A stretch of DNA of 64,000 bases from Carnegiea gigantea (taxonomy: Eukaryota > Streptophyta > Magnoliopsida > Caryophyllales > Cactaceae). The stretch is from positions 218,501 to 282,500 of the forward strand of contig JAKOGI010000145.1 in the NCBI GenBank assembly GCA_029747015.1, given 5' to 3'. Below the pieces are notes generated by a model. It ran no database searches, was not told the DNA's origin, and saw nothing but the letters and a program-made list of their open reading frames with translations. Position 1 is the stretch's first letter; each line of letters begins with the position of its first letter. The position numbers and the translations under genes are program-made. Of the stretch, positions 51,071 through 61,472 are shown piece after piece.

Positions 51071-52277
51071 TGATGAACCTCTACTTAGTCCTATTTTTAG
51101 CCCATATTTGACTCATTTCCTCTCGCATTCTTACGTTCGATCATGTTAAGAAAGAGTCAAATCGGCCTCCTTTAGCGTACTTTTTACTCATATAACATCT
51201 TTCGATATTTTCCGAACTTTATTGAAGAAACAGAAAGATGAACAATACTTAACAGAAAGGAGTGCCAAGGAGGCGAGAAAAGTCGCGAAAAAGCATTGCA
51301 CGGAAGTCCCACGGCATCGAACCCATGTAGCACGGCTGAGCCACGAAGACCGGCACAAGTGGCGGGGGCAGCCAAGTGCCACTTATGCCCGACTGGGCCG
51401 TGAGTTCTAGACTTTTGGCGCGGGGGCCCCGTGCCTCGAGGCACGACCGTACCACCCCCGTTTCTGCATCGCGACTTAAATTTCCTTCGGGCTGTTTTGG
51501 GGCTCATTTAGTTTACATTCAATTTTCTCTTCCCAGACGTTCTTTAGGGCGATTTTTAGGTTTTATTTGAGAGTTTTTATTTTTTGCATACTTTTGAATT
51601 CGCTATTGGATTGAAGTTTGCTCTACCGTTAATTCATGCGATTAGTTCCAGGTTCTTCATCTTAATTCTCTCTTCTCTTGTTTTCTACTGTTCTTAAGTT
51701 TGTTTGCTATGGTTTTTGAATTGAATGCCTTAGTTGTTGTTAGAAACATGATTGTAGGCTAAATCCTCCAACTTAGATTGGGATTAACGCCAAATATGTA
51801 TGGTTGAATCATGAATTGGCCCAATCCCTGCTTCCCCTTTGTTTTGTAATTGCGAATTCTATTATACACGCCACATGCTCGATGAAATGCTCGAAAGAGT
51901 ATTCATCCTCTTTATTAGGGTTTAGGGGAGCGTTTGAGACACGAAACCTTTACCTAGTGTGACTTAGTAGACGATTAGGGTTGTAATATGAAAATAATTA
52001 AGATCCTAATTGGGATTTGAGATTATAGACCTTGTAATCCTTCAAGTTCTAGTCCTATGGGAATAGGCGACTATAGTTCTAGGATTAGTCTTCGACCCTT
52101 GAGAGAGGAAGGAGATGGGCTTAATTGACAATCTATCCATTCGTGATGCATGCTTGGGAATGTTTGGTAGGGCTAGTAACTGAATCACTAGCATACTCGT
52201 GCAGTTAATTCCAACCTAGGTGCTTACTCTTCTGATGTTCGTTTCACCTTTTTAGTTATCATCATTCTCCTAGTTTA
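51071..52277 (+). repeat. Right (3') LTR, truncated
   Basis: Matches 45111-46346, then stops at ...CTAGTTTA (52277). The last 146 bp seen in the left LTR (46347-46492) are missing and CACTA flank sequence starts immediately. TTTA is shared by both partners at the junction. Confidence 0.9.
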
Positions 52278-52424
52278 GCAATTTTCTTCATCTTCATATA
52301 GTTTTTTGGCACATGATTATTAGGATGGCATGCCTCTTTCATTAATAGAACAATTTCATTGAAGCAATCCTATGACATATTATAACCATATTTAATACTC
52401 AATAGTTTGATAGCAGTGGAGAGC
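52278..52424. repeat. 147-bp duplicate of CACTA flank (second copy of 44964-45110)
   Basis: GCAATTTTCTTCATCTTC to GCAGTGGAGAGC, with only a handful of differences from 44964-45110. It is not an ordinary retrotransposon target duplication, which is 4-6 bp. Confidence 0.9.
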
Positions 52425-52965
52425 TCATTGTGGCTAGTACATCCATGATATAAGGGTTGTTGTACAGCTTGAACCATAAGATAAAAGGGTTCTTGATAAG
52501 TGATTAGTTCTTCATGCCTTATATTTTGATTTGCTAATAAGTTATTGTTAATGATGTCTCCATGCAATTAATAGATGTGTCATTGTATTCATGATGCATG
52601 CGAAACCACTTGCGTGAAGATTGTCATTAGTAAAGTTGCTAGAGTAACACAACCATATGGTTGAGATTTTATTTTTTTTATAACTTATCTAATACCAATA
52701 CCCTCTCACAAACCGCTTGTGCAACTTTACCTCATCGGATGTTAAAGACAGTATATTTTTACATTTGGCACATAGACATCCACACTTCCCTCTTATTTTC
52801 CTCTACGTTGAAATTCTGATTGGCTACATGCAAATTCACCAATTCATAAGCTCGATTGAGAATTTATTCTACAACCATTATGATCATTCAACAATCTATT
52901 ATAAATCCACCACCTACACTGAGGCCCATTACTATTCTGCTCATGTATCACTAATCATCTGAATA
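52425..52965 (-). pseudogene. N-terminal part of the CACTA transposase
   Basis: Continues the minus-strand transposase upstream of the gypsy insertion. EPFYLMVQAVQQPLYHGCTS and LSTAIKLLSIKYGYNMS (52370-52567 frame) match the stretch before the Tnp2 core. Further upstream, 52700-52960, FACSQSEFQ, VDVYVPNVK-like and GYWY words fit the transposase-associated domain with its C-x-x-C pair, across frameshifts. Its true start would be about 52960. Confidence 0.65.
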
Positions 52966-53175
52966 TATATTATTGTCAAACAATACTAAACTATTCCATA
53001 TACTTTCATTAACTATATTTCTGAAACTTCACAATTATAATCACCACAAAATATATTTCAAATTGATATAACTAATTCTATCCTTAGCATTCAAATTCAA
53101 AATTTCACATCCCATTTCATATAACATGTATTTTGAGTAAGTGTATGGCACCAATTGAACTTACTAAACCCAACA
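52966..53175. other. CACTA leader, no further feature
   Basis: AT-rich; no terminus or subterminal repeat identified. Confidence 0.3.
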
Positions 53176-53176
53176 C

Positions 53177-53179
<3 letters not shown>

Positions 53180-53218
<39 letters not shown>

Positions 53219-53263
53219 TATGTATGTAAGTACGTACGTATATGTATGTATGTATATATATAT

Positions 53264-53308
<45 letters not shown>

Positions 53309-53447
53309 CATACATGTGTGTGTGTGTGTGTATGTGTTTTTGTGAGTGGGTGGGTGGGTTCGCGCGCGCGTGTGTGTCTTTAACACACACACACACATGT
53401 ATTTATGTCTGTATATGTATATTTATATCTACACAAACACGCACATA

Positions 53448-53490
<43 letters not shown>

Positions 53491-53518
53491 ATGTATGTAT
53501 GTATGTGTATATATATAT
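53180..53518. repeat. Microsatellite cluster (CA)n, (GTAT)n, (CA)n, (TG)n, (GTAT)n
   Basis: Successive CA, GTAT and TG tracts ending in TATATATAT at the left border of the next LTR element. All frames across it are artefacts. Confidence 0.95.
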
Positions 53519-56020
53519 TGTAACACCCTGAATTTCTAGTTCTTTTCTTTATTACTAATATTAACCTATGTGGCAGCAGAAAACCTAACTGGGGTGCTAC
53601 CGCCATATTTCCTTCGTGGAAATACCAGGCTAAGTATCAACCGAAGCTTTAATAGAAAAGATTCTTCAATAGTACTTCAGTTTAAAGATTTTAACCACGA
53701 TTATAGCAATGACTAAGCTAAATAAACTCCATTACAAGTTCCTTCTCAAAACAAACTAATTGCTCCAAACTATAACTTAAATGATGGAGCATCGCTCTAG
53801 CTTTATGTCCCCATTTCCATACATATGCACTTCACCTAAAAACAAAATATTTTATAAAAATGAGATAAATTCAATAACAATCACCCTTAACAGTAAAGGT
53901 ATGCACACAAATTCATCTTTAAAACATTTTAGGCGAAGGGGAGACAAATAGATCGCACTTAAACATTCTCAGTAGAAGCATACAGCCATACCAGTCTCTT
54001 TTATAAATTTTCAGGTTCTTAAGGGTGAGCGACCCCACTAGATCTCATAGCTTGCGGTTGGGTTTAACACAACCGCTTAATCTCAACCTGGCCAACCGTC
54101 GACTTGGACGGTTATTGCTTAACCATACCCTTGCCTACAGTCAATATGGACGGTTACCGCTAACTGGCCCACGTCCTAACAGGGCACATGATCATTCACA
54201 TGCATGTACTTTTACACAGGAAAGGCTAATGGCCTTCAGTAATATAAACATAGCTCATAGTCTCACTCATAAAGCTATTTATTTATACATTCATACTTGT
54301 TCTTGAATTTCGAATCAACATGTACAATCCATCCCGACCCAATTCGATCCCCAAAGCATTTCCATAATATATATGTTTTTCTTTGCAACACAGTCAGTCC
54401 AAATGGCCAAACGCACACTGATATAGTAAGATAACTCAACACAAGCCATACAACCATTTCATTCCACGTTCAACTAGTAAAATCCATGATTCTACGTATA
54501 ACAAAGACATGCAAAGGCAGCCCTTACCGTTCTCATCAAACACGTTTTTCAAACAACTTTGGAGAAGGGTTAGGGCATAATTGTCATAGGAAAATCCGTA
54601 AACTTACGGGGTCGGTTTCTTAATTTGATCTAATAATCAGTACCTGGACCAAAATAGCGTTCACACTTAGTCCAAATCTCCCGAACCACATCTACAGGCA
54701 ATTTCTTGCTTATAAATAATTTTTATACAATTTTTAGACACCCTTAGAAATTCCCAAACGTGCTTATTCCAGTTTCCAGTGCAAGTCACAATTTCGGTCC
54801 GATTTCTAGAAGCCATAATTAGAGCTCCTGACATTGAAGCTCAAAGGTTTTACCCATTCTGAAAAGGTTAAGTCGTCCCCTACAAGTTCTACATTCAACA
54901 TTTCTCCAAATCTGGAAAATACTAGGTCAAAAACCTCAAAACAAAATCCCTATCACTGACTGTTCTGATCTGGACAACCTCCAGTAATTTACCTATAACC
55001 TGCTCAATTTATATCCGACTCTAGTGATTCAAAAGCCATAGTGTAGAGGACACCTTGGCCTAACTACCATAAACATTTTGTGATTTTTGGATGTGTACAA
55101 CCCTATGGGACAATTTTTAAAGTTGATGCATATTTTGCCCCCAACCAGTGCCATTCTGCCAAACCTCCTTAACCCTATAGTGTGCCCTTTTAGGCCACGT
55201 TTTTAACAACGACAAATCAATGGCTACCCACCTTAATCTCAGCTATCCTAAGCCCCCCACTTATCCAAGTCAAGCCAAATTTTCTAATTTTAACCAAAAC
55301 AAATCTCAAATACAACTATTATGCTCACCATGATTCGATTTTGGGAGAAAGGTGATTGAATCGTCATATCCTTGAGAATTAAAACCTAAAAAATTGTAAA
55401 CTTGTATTAAACTTGGACACTTGAATCCTGAGCCCAAAAGTCATAAAATCGTGGTGAATACATGGAAAAGACTCTAACTTTTAGGTTTTGTATGCATGGG
55501 GTGCATGGGGTGCACCCACTTACCACAAGCAAGGAGGGGGTCGTGTGGTGGTGGTGGTGGCCGGCGGCATGATGGTGGTGGTTGGCTGGTAGTATGGCAC
55601 GCTGGGGGCAAAGGCGGGACCATGAGGCACAAGTGGCGGGGCAGAAGAGAGAGTGTGCGAGAGAGATAGCGACAGGGAGAAGAGAGATAGCGAGAGAGAG
55701 AGTGTGTAGGGGGAAAAGAATACAAGTGAAAATAAAACAAGAAAGGGAGGGAGAAGCCCAACTACTAAGTAGAGAGAGAAGAGAGTTTGAGTTCGGGGGG
55801 AACACTAGGGTTAGATTAGGGTAATTTGAGAGGGAAGAAAATAAATTTCAAATAAAAGTTGGAGGGAAAAGATAAATAAATTTTAAACAAAATAAAAGTG
55901 AAGACAACAAAATCTTTTTCCTCTTTTTTTTCTTTCAACTTGGCATGACTTAGACCATAGTTTTAGGTCATTCCATATCAACCATAATTTGATCCGCAAT
56001 TGAATTTTCAGGATTTTACA
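53519..56020 (-). repeat. 3' LTR (left side) of the second gypsy element
   Basis: 2502 bp, starting TGTAACACCCTGAATTTC and ending CAGGATTTTACA. Contains a GTGGTGGTGG / GGCGGC-rich stretch (55540-55580) and AGAGAGAG purine tracts (55640-55720). Short open frames here belong to the LTR. Confidence 0.9.
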
Positions 56021-56045
56021 TACTACCCCCTTAGGGAAATTTTGT
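56021..56045 (-). promoter_or_regulatory. Polypurine tract of the second gypsy element
   Basis: The minus strand reads CCCTAAGGGGGTAGTA immediately before the LTR start. A second similar tract (CCTTAAAGGGGGCAGTG) lies at 56113-56135. Confidence 0.75.
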
Positions 56046-56339
56046 CCGCGAAACTTCAATAGTTTCTGACAAACACAACACCGCATGACCATGACTTTTC
56101 TGAGACTTTACACACTGCCCCCTTTAAGGGCGTTTCGTCCCTAAAACCTTAATAATTTACGACCACACGAAAACTCCACGATAAAGAATAAAGAATGCAT
56201 CAGTTGCGACGTTCGGAGTATCCTCCGCTTCTTCCTTGCACATCACGTAAACTCTGGCTCCAGTGTTTCGCGGTGGTTGGTTGTGGGGTCTATCCTTATT
56301 CTGCTAGGGTGCTCAAACTTGTTGATTTGGGTTGGTTGC

Positions 56340-57481
56340 CTAACCACCCCTATCCTGATAGTGCTGTTGAGGTTGTTGTCCCTTGTGACCCTGGCCGGCA
56401 AAAGTTGGGGGATGTGAGCAATCACATATCTGATGTTGCAGACTTTCACAACGATAGCACCTCTTAATCGAGCCGTATTCTCGGGGGTAGTGTCTTAGCT
56501 TTCCACAAGCATTGCAGGTCACCTTGGGTCGATTGTTGGGATGCTGGCCTCTATGTGCATAGTTGTTAGAATACTGGTCTGGGAGGCCTCTTGTACGGCT
56601 CTTGAGAGTGGAAGTTCCCTCGCTGATCCTCTTTTCTCTTGATTCTGCACTGCTCATTGAAGTAGTTATTCCTTTCCTTCATCGCTCTCCACATTCACCG
56701 CAGTGTCATAACAGGTCCACGTAGGAGATGTACTGATATGCCAATATCCCCTCCTTGATGTCATGGTTGATTCCGGCCTTGAAAAGGTTCATCTTCAGCC
56801 TCTCATCAGCTACAAAGGCCGAGAAAAACAAGAAAGTTCCATAAACTTGGAGGCATATTCTAGCACACTCGTTCCCCCTTGTTGCAGCTGCATAAATTCG
56901 TTCTCTTTTGCCTTCTGGAGGGATACGGGATAGAAATGGTCCTTGATCAACTCTTTGAACCCCTTCCACTCAAACCCAGGCTCGTGCTGCCTTTCTCACA
57001 TAGTGGCCCACCATCGGTAGGCCTTGTCCTTAAGGTAGAATACAACAAATCCTACCTTTCACTCCTCAGGGCACTGGAGAGCATCGAACAGCTTCTCCAT
57101 GCCCCTAATCCAATCTTCAAAGGCCTTAAGGTCATGGGTGTCATCGTAAACAGGTGGGTTGTGAATCGCAAATCTCTTGAACATATATAAGTTGTCCTCG
57201 TCAACTTTCCTCTCCTTGACCTCCGTTAATTTCTAAAGGTACTCATTTTGTCGCTGCAGCTGATCCCCTTGTTTTTGCAGTAGCTCTAGCAGTAGGAGAT
57301 TGGTAAGTTCTGTTCTAGTGGGTGAGTTAGTTTCCTCGACCTGACTGTGGGATCCATTCCCATTCCTGGGGTGGATGGCTTCCAACCACTCCCTGAAGGT
57401 AGACATGGAAATCTCCGGGTTCACAGGTGTCCTTGAAACGGGTTGGGGCCTAGTCTGAGATTTATCGTTATTTCCCGCCAT
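56340..57481 (-). pseudogene. gag of the second gypsy element (broken)
   Basis: Nucleocapsid polyprotein. Starts MAGNNDKSQTRPQPVSRT at 57481 with TFREWLEAIHP. After an in-frame TAG near 57235 come KAFEDWIRGMEKLFDALQCP, FYLKDKAYRWWATM, EWKGFKELIKDHFYPVSLQ and EFMQLQQGGTSVLEYASKF, the standard gypsy gag core, broken by TAG/TGA codons and frameshifts near 56830 and 56660. The final frame (56657-56340) ends in cysteine words CNACGKLRHYPREY and CYRCESLQHQICDC, in which the zinc-knuckle histidine and cysteines are partly preserved. Confidence 0.85.
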
Positions 57482-58007
57482 CCTATTCGGGAAATAAGTT
57501 GACTTTAGTCTCTCTCCTAATAGTTTGCGACACCCGTAGTACTTTAGTTCAGTAAGACATCGTGTACTACGATATCATACACAATCTTAACGTAGGCTTT
57601 TGTTCACAGTCATATCAACTCTGCCACGCTCACATGGTCCAGTTACTTCGTCACATGTCTCATATACATCATGTTGGCAACATATTCACAGGGCTCACAT
57701 CATTTCATAAGTCACAGCCAATAATAATGAACATTTGTATCCATATAACTCAAAGAAATTCCAATGCATTGATTTAAAAAATAATAAGTGTTTCACACCG
57801 ATACTTTTCATTACATGAATACTCAACAATTTTATTAGCTCATAATGGTTTAGTAAAAGAATAGAAAGAGATACTAGACAACATAGTCCTAGGAAGAAAA
57901 GCTTTAATTAGCTACTAATATCTACTGTCCAGGGTCGTCCATTTGACAAGTACCCCGACACATCCTACCACGTCTGCCCCGCTTCAGCAGGTAACCTTAG
58001 GCTCCAG

Positions 58008-58598
58008 TTACTCCTCAACTAGGTTCTCCTGCAGGTCTTCCTCTATCTGCTGTTCCTCCTTTGGGTCCTCGTCTACTAGGGGCTCCTCCTTAGGTCTCTC
58101 ATCTTCTAGGGACTCTTCCTTAGGTTCCTCCTCAAGGTTTTCCTCTGGGTCTTCCTCTTCTACAGGTTCTTCCGCAACTTCACTGGGATCTTCCTTAGGG
58201 TCCTCCTCTTCTATAAGTTCTTCCTCACCCTCGCTAGGATTTTTTTCAGGACCCTCCCCTTTCATAGGTTCTCTCTCATCCTCAATGGGTTCCTTCTCAG
58301 ATGTCTCATCCCTAGGGGGTGGGGTATCCTCTTGGCTTGCGGTGGGTGAAGGGGGTTGGTCATAGGGGCCCTTGTCTCTTAAGTAATCCACCAACTTAGT
58401 CATACTCATTCCCATGAGTTGCCAGTCACACCTATAATACCTCCACCATAGGCAAACCTCTCGAGCCCTGGGGTGTAACTCGTTAACCCTGTATCGCCAC
58501 TTTGGGTTTTTCTTAAGGGTTAAAAGGAGGAAGAAGGTTTGGCTCTCCTCGAACCTCAGGCAACTATTGAGTACAACCTCCAAATACCTAATTATCAT
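58008..58598 (-). CDS. Acidic Glu/Pro-repeat frame upstream of gypsy gag (196 codons)
   Basis: An intact minus-strand frame between the primer-binding site and gag. The first 100 residues are mixed (FRFEESQ-like start, KKNPKWRYRVNELHPRAREV, WWRYYRCDWQLMGMSMTKLV). The last 100 are tandem acidic repeats of the style EEPVEEEDPKEDPSE. No family recognised. It is the only uninterrupted long frame of the element although gag next to it is broken. It could be an additional retrotransposon frame, a captured host segment, or low-complexity sequence that stays open by composition. The true start may be the ATG at 58598 or the internal Met at about 58410. The Ser-rich plus-strand frame is its mirror image. 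Confidence 0.5.
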   Translation of the reverse strand: MIIRYLEVVLNSCLRFEESQTFFLLLTLKKNPKWRYRVNELHPRAREVCLWWRYYRCDWQLMGMSMTKLVDYLRDKGPYDQPPSPTASQEDTPPPRDETSEKEPIEDEREPMKGEGPEKNPSEGEEELIEEEDPKEDPSEVAEEPVEEEDPEENLEEEPKEESLEDERPKEEPLVDEDPKEEQQIEEDLQENLVEE

Positions 58599-58906
58599 CC
58601 TCCCAACCTATTGGACATGCTCCCACATAACCAGACCATACCTCTTAGCTATTCGTTCGTGAAGGCAATTGTCCCTCGCGCACTGGCAATGCTGGGTACC
58701 CTCCATCCCTATACAGAGATTATTACACATACGACATGCATCTGCATATAAACATGCATTTATTTAGTACGACATACACATGTATGAAACCTCTACCCCT
58801 TGCTACACTCACTCTCCGAGTAGTCTTTAGGTCTACCAGTTTTAGTACTTTAATTTTTATTCCTGATTACAATATCTTGGTCGAGCCTTCAGGTCAGTCA
58901 ACCTGA

Positions 58907-58918
58907 GCTCTGATACCA
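58907..58918 (-). promoter_or_regulatory. Primer-binding site of the second gypsy element (initiator Met type)
   Basis: TGGTATCAGAGC on the minus strand, three bases from the LTR. Confidence 0.9.
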
Positions 58919-58921
58919 CTT

Positions 58922-61425
58922 TGTAACATCCCAAATTTCCAATTCCTTTCTATATTACTAATATTAATCTATGTGGCAGCGGAAAACCTAGCTGGGGTGC
59001 TACCATCATATTTCCTTCGTGGAAATACTAGACTAAGTATCAACTAAAGCTTTAATGCAAAAGATTGTTCAATAGTACTTCAGTTTAAAGATTTCAACCA
59101 CGATTATAGCAATAACTAAGCTAAACAAACTCCATTACAAGTTCCTTCTCAAAACAAACTAATTGTTCCAAACTATAGCTTAAACGACGGAGCCTCGCTC
59201 TAACTTTATGTCCCCATTCTCATGCATATGCACTTCATCTGAAAACAAAACATTTTTAAAAAATGAGATAAATTCAATAACAATCACCCCTAATAGTAAA
59301 AGTACGCACACAAATTCTTTTTTAAAATATTTTAGGGTTAGGGAAGACAAACAGACCACACTTAAAACATTCTCAATAGAAGCATATAGCCATACCAGTC
59401 TCTTTTATAAATTTTTAGGTTCTTAAGTGTGAGCGACCCCACTAGATCTCATGACCTGCGCTTGAATTTAACGTAGCCGCTTAACCTCAACCTGGCCTAC
59501 CGTCGGCTTGGACGGTTACTGCTTAACTATACCCTAGTTTACCATCAATATGGACGGTTACCACTAACTGGCCCACATCCTAATAGGACGCGTGGCCACT
59601 CAATTGCATGCACTTTATCCGGGGAAGGCTAATGGCCTTCAGTAACATAAACATAACTCATAGTCTCACCCATAAAGCCATTTATTTATACATTCATACT
59701 TATTCTTAAATTTCAAATCAACATGCACAATCCAACCGGACCCAATTCGATGCCCAAAGTATTTCCATAATATATATATTTTTCTTTACAACCCAATCAG
59801 TCCAAATGCTCAAACGCACATTGATATAGCAAGATAACTTAACACAAGCCACACAACCATTTCATTCTACATTTAACCAGTAAAATCTATAATTCCACAT
59901 ATAACAAAGACATGCAAAGATAGCCTTTGCTATTCTCGTCAAACACATTTTTCAGAAAACTTCAAGGAAGGGTTAGGGCATGATTATTGCCTGAAAATTC
60001 GTAAACTTACAGGCTCAGTTTCTTAATTTGATCTAATAATCAGCACCTGGACCAAAACAACTTTCACTCTTAGTCTAAGTCTCCCGAACCATATCTACAG
60101 CCCATTCGTCACTTATAAATAATTGTTTTATAATTTTTAGACACCCTTAGAAATTCCCAAATGTGATTATTCTAGTGTCAAGTGTAGGTCAAAATTTAGG
60201 TTTGATTTCTAGAAGCGCTAACTAGAGTTCCCGATGCCAAAACTCAAAGGTTTTACCTATTCTGAAAAGATCAATTCATCCTCTACAAGTTCTATGTTCA
60301 ACATTTCTTCCAAATCTTCCAATTAGTAGGTCGAAAACCTCAAAATAAAATCCCTATCACTGACTACACTGGTCTAGATAGCCTCTAGTAATTTGCACAT
60401 GACTTGCTCAATTTAAATCTAATTCTAGTGATTCAAAAGCCATAGTATAGAGGATAGCTTGGGCTAACCATCATAAATATTTCGTGATTTTGGGATCAGT
60501 AAAACCCTGTGGGAAAATTTTTAAATTTGATGCAGATGCTGCCCCCAACTAGTGCCATTCTGCCCAACCTCCTTAACCCTAAAGTGTGCCCTTTTAGGCC
60601 ACATTTTTGATAACAACAAATCAATGGCTACCTACCTCGATCTCATGATCCTAAGCCCCCCACTAATCCAAGTCAAGCCAAGTTTTCTAATTTTAACCAA
60701 AATGAATTTCAAATGAAACTATTATCCTCACCTTGATTCGATTTTGGGAGAAAAGCGATTGAATCATCACACCCTTGAGAATTAAGGCCTAAAAAATTGT
60801 AAGCTTGTATTAAACTTGCACACCTGAATCCTTAGCCCAAAAATCATAAAATCATGGCGAGTACATAGAAAAGACTCTAACTTTGAGGTTTTATATGTAT
60901 GGGGTGCATGGGGTGCACCCCACTTACCATAAACAAGGAGGGGGTCGTGTGGAGGAGGTGGTGGCCGGCGGCGTGATGGTGGTGGTTGGCTAACAGTGCG
61001 GCACGCTAGGGGGGAAGGCAGAACTGTGAGGAAGGAGTGGAGGGGGGAGAGAGAGTGTGAGAGAGATAGCGAGAGGGAAAAGAGAGATAGCGAGAGAGAG
61101 TGTAGGGGAAAGAATAGAAGTAAAAATAAAAAATACAAGGGGGGAGAAGGCCAGCTACTAGGTAGGAGAGAGAAGAGATTTTGAGGTGGGGGGGGGAACA
61201 CTAGGGTTAGATTAGGGTAATTTGGGAGGGAAGGAAATACATTTCAAATAAAAGTTGGAGGGAAAAGATGAATAAATTTTAAACAAAATAAAATTGAAGA
61301 CAACAAAATCTTTTTCTTCTTTTTTTTCTTTTAACTTGGCTTGACTTAGACCGTAGCATTAGGTCGGTTCATATCAACCGTAATTTGGTCCACAATTGAA
61401 TTTTTGGGGTTATATATATATATAT
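58922..61425 (-). repeat. 5' LTR (right side) of the second gypsy element
   Basis: Copy of 53519-56020 with many transitions. Its outer end has merged with the (TA)n(CA)n tract, so the last few bases are uncertain. Confidence 0.85.
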
Positions 61426-61472
61426 ACACACACACAGAGAGAGAGAGAGGGAGAGAAAGAGGGAGAGAGGTA
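61411..61472. repeat. (TA)n(CA)n(GA)n microsatellite at the right border
   Basis: TA, CA and GA tracts in succession; probably the other half of the microsatellite into which the gypsy element inserted. Confidence 0.9.

Larger units (their letters stand above)
45111..52277 (+). mobile_element. Athila/Tat-type gypsy element with gag and protease only
   Basis: Left LTR 45111-46492, tRNA-Asp-type primer site, gag-protease reading frame 46646-49108, about 1.9 kb of non-coding sequence, G-rich polypurine tract (about 51053-51070) and right LTR 51071-52277. No reverse transcriptase, RNase H or integrase is present, so it is a gag-retaining non-autonomous derivative. The word GAGGACAATGAAAATCTCAA followed by GCATGGGGGG at 49285-49315 is typical of the region after pol in this lineage, suggesting a clean loss of pol. 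The right LTR lacks its final 146 bp, and the normal 5-bp target duplication is absent; instead 147 bp of left-flank CACTA sequence is repeated after it. Confidence 0.88.
39877..53180 (-). mobile_element. CACTA (En/Spm-type) element, split by a gypsy insertion, right end not found
   Basis: The left terminus is proposed at CACTAAAAAAA (39877), followed by subterminal words such as TTTCCGTCACTAATTAGTGA (about 40143-40162), a palindromic repeat common in plant CACTA elements. A Tnp2-type transposase is readable on the minus strand from about 52960 down to 42650, with the segment 45111-52277 inserted in it. Sequence at 52425-53180 is the upstream part. No TAGTG right terminus was seen before the microsatellite and gypsy element at 53180-61430, so the right border is unknown. 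Confidence 0.75.
53519..61425 (-). mobile_element. Second gypsy element, minus strand, gag plus extra acidic frame, pol absent
   Basis: LTRs 53519-56020 and 58922 to about 61425 (TGTAACACCC to TTTTACA) enclose a 2.9-kb interior. The primer site beside the right LTR (GGTATCAGAGC on the minus strand, 58907-58918) and the purine tract beside the left LTR show leftward transcription. The interior holds an acidic frame (58598-58008) and a broken gag (57481-56340). Protease, RT, RNase H and integrase are missing. Next to the left LTR are two tandem variants of the post-pol phrase GGACGAAA..CCCTTAA..GGGGG (56020-56150). The flanks are TA/CA microsatellite, so the target duplication (probably TATAT) is ambiguous. 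Confidence 0.85.

Noticed and set aside
55407..55824. Frames with His/Pro runs on the minus strand and Arg/Glu on the plus strand (also 60782-61201)
   Set aside because: Simple GTGG- and AGAG-rich stretches of the gypsy LTR, repeated in both LTRs.
57943..58365. Ser-rich plus-strand frame of 140 codons
   Set aside because: Complement of the acidic GAG/GAA-rich frame on the minus strand.
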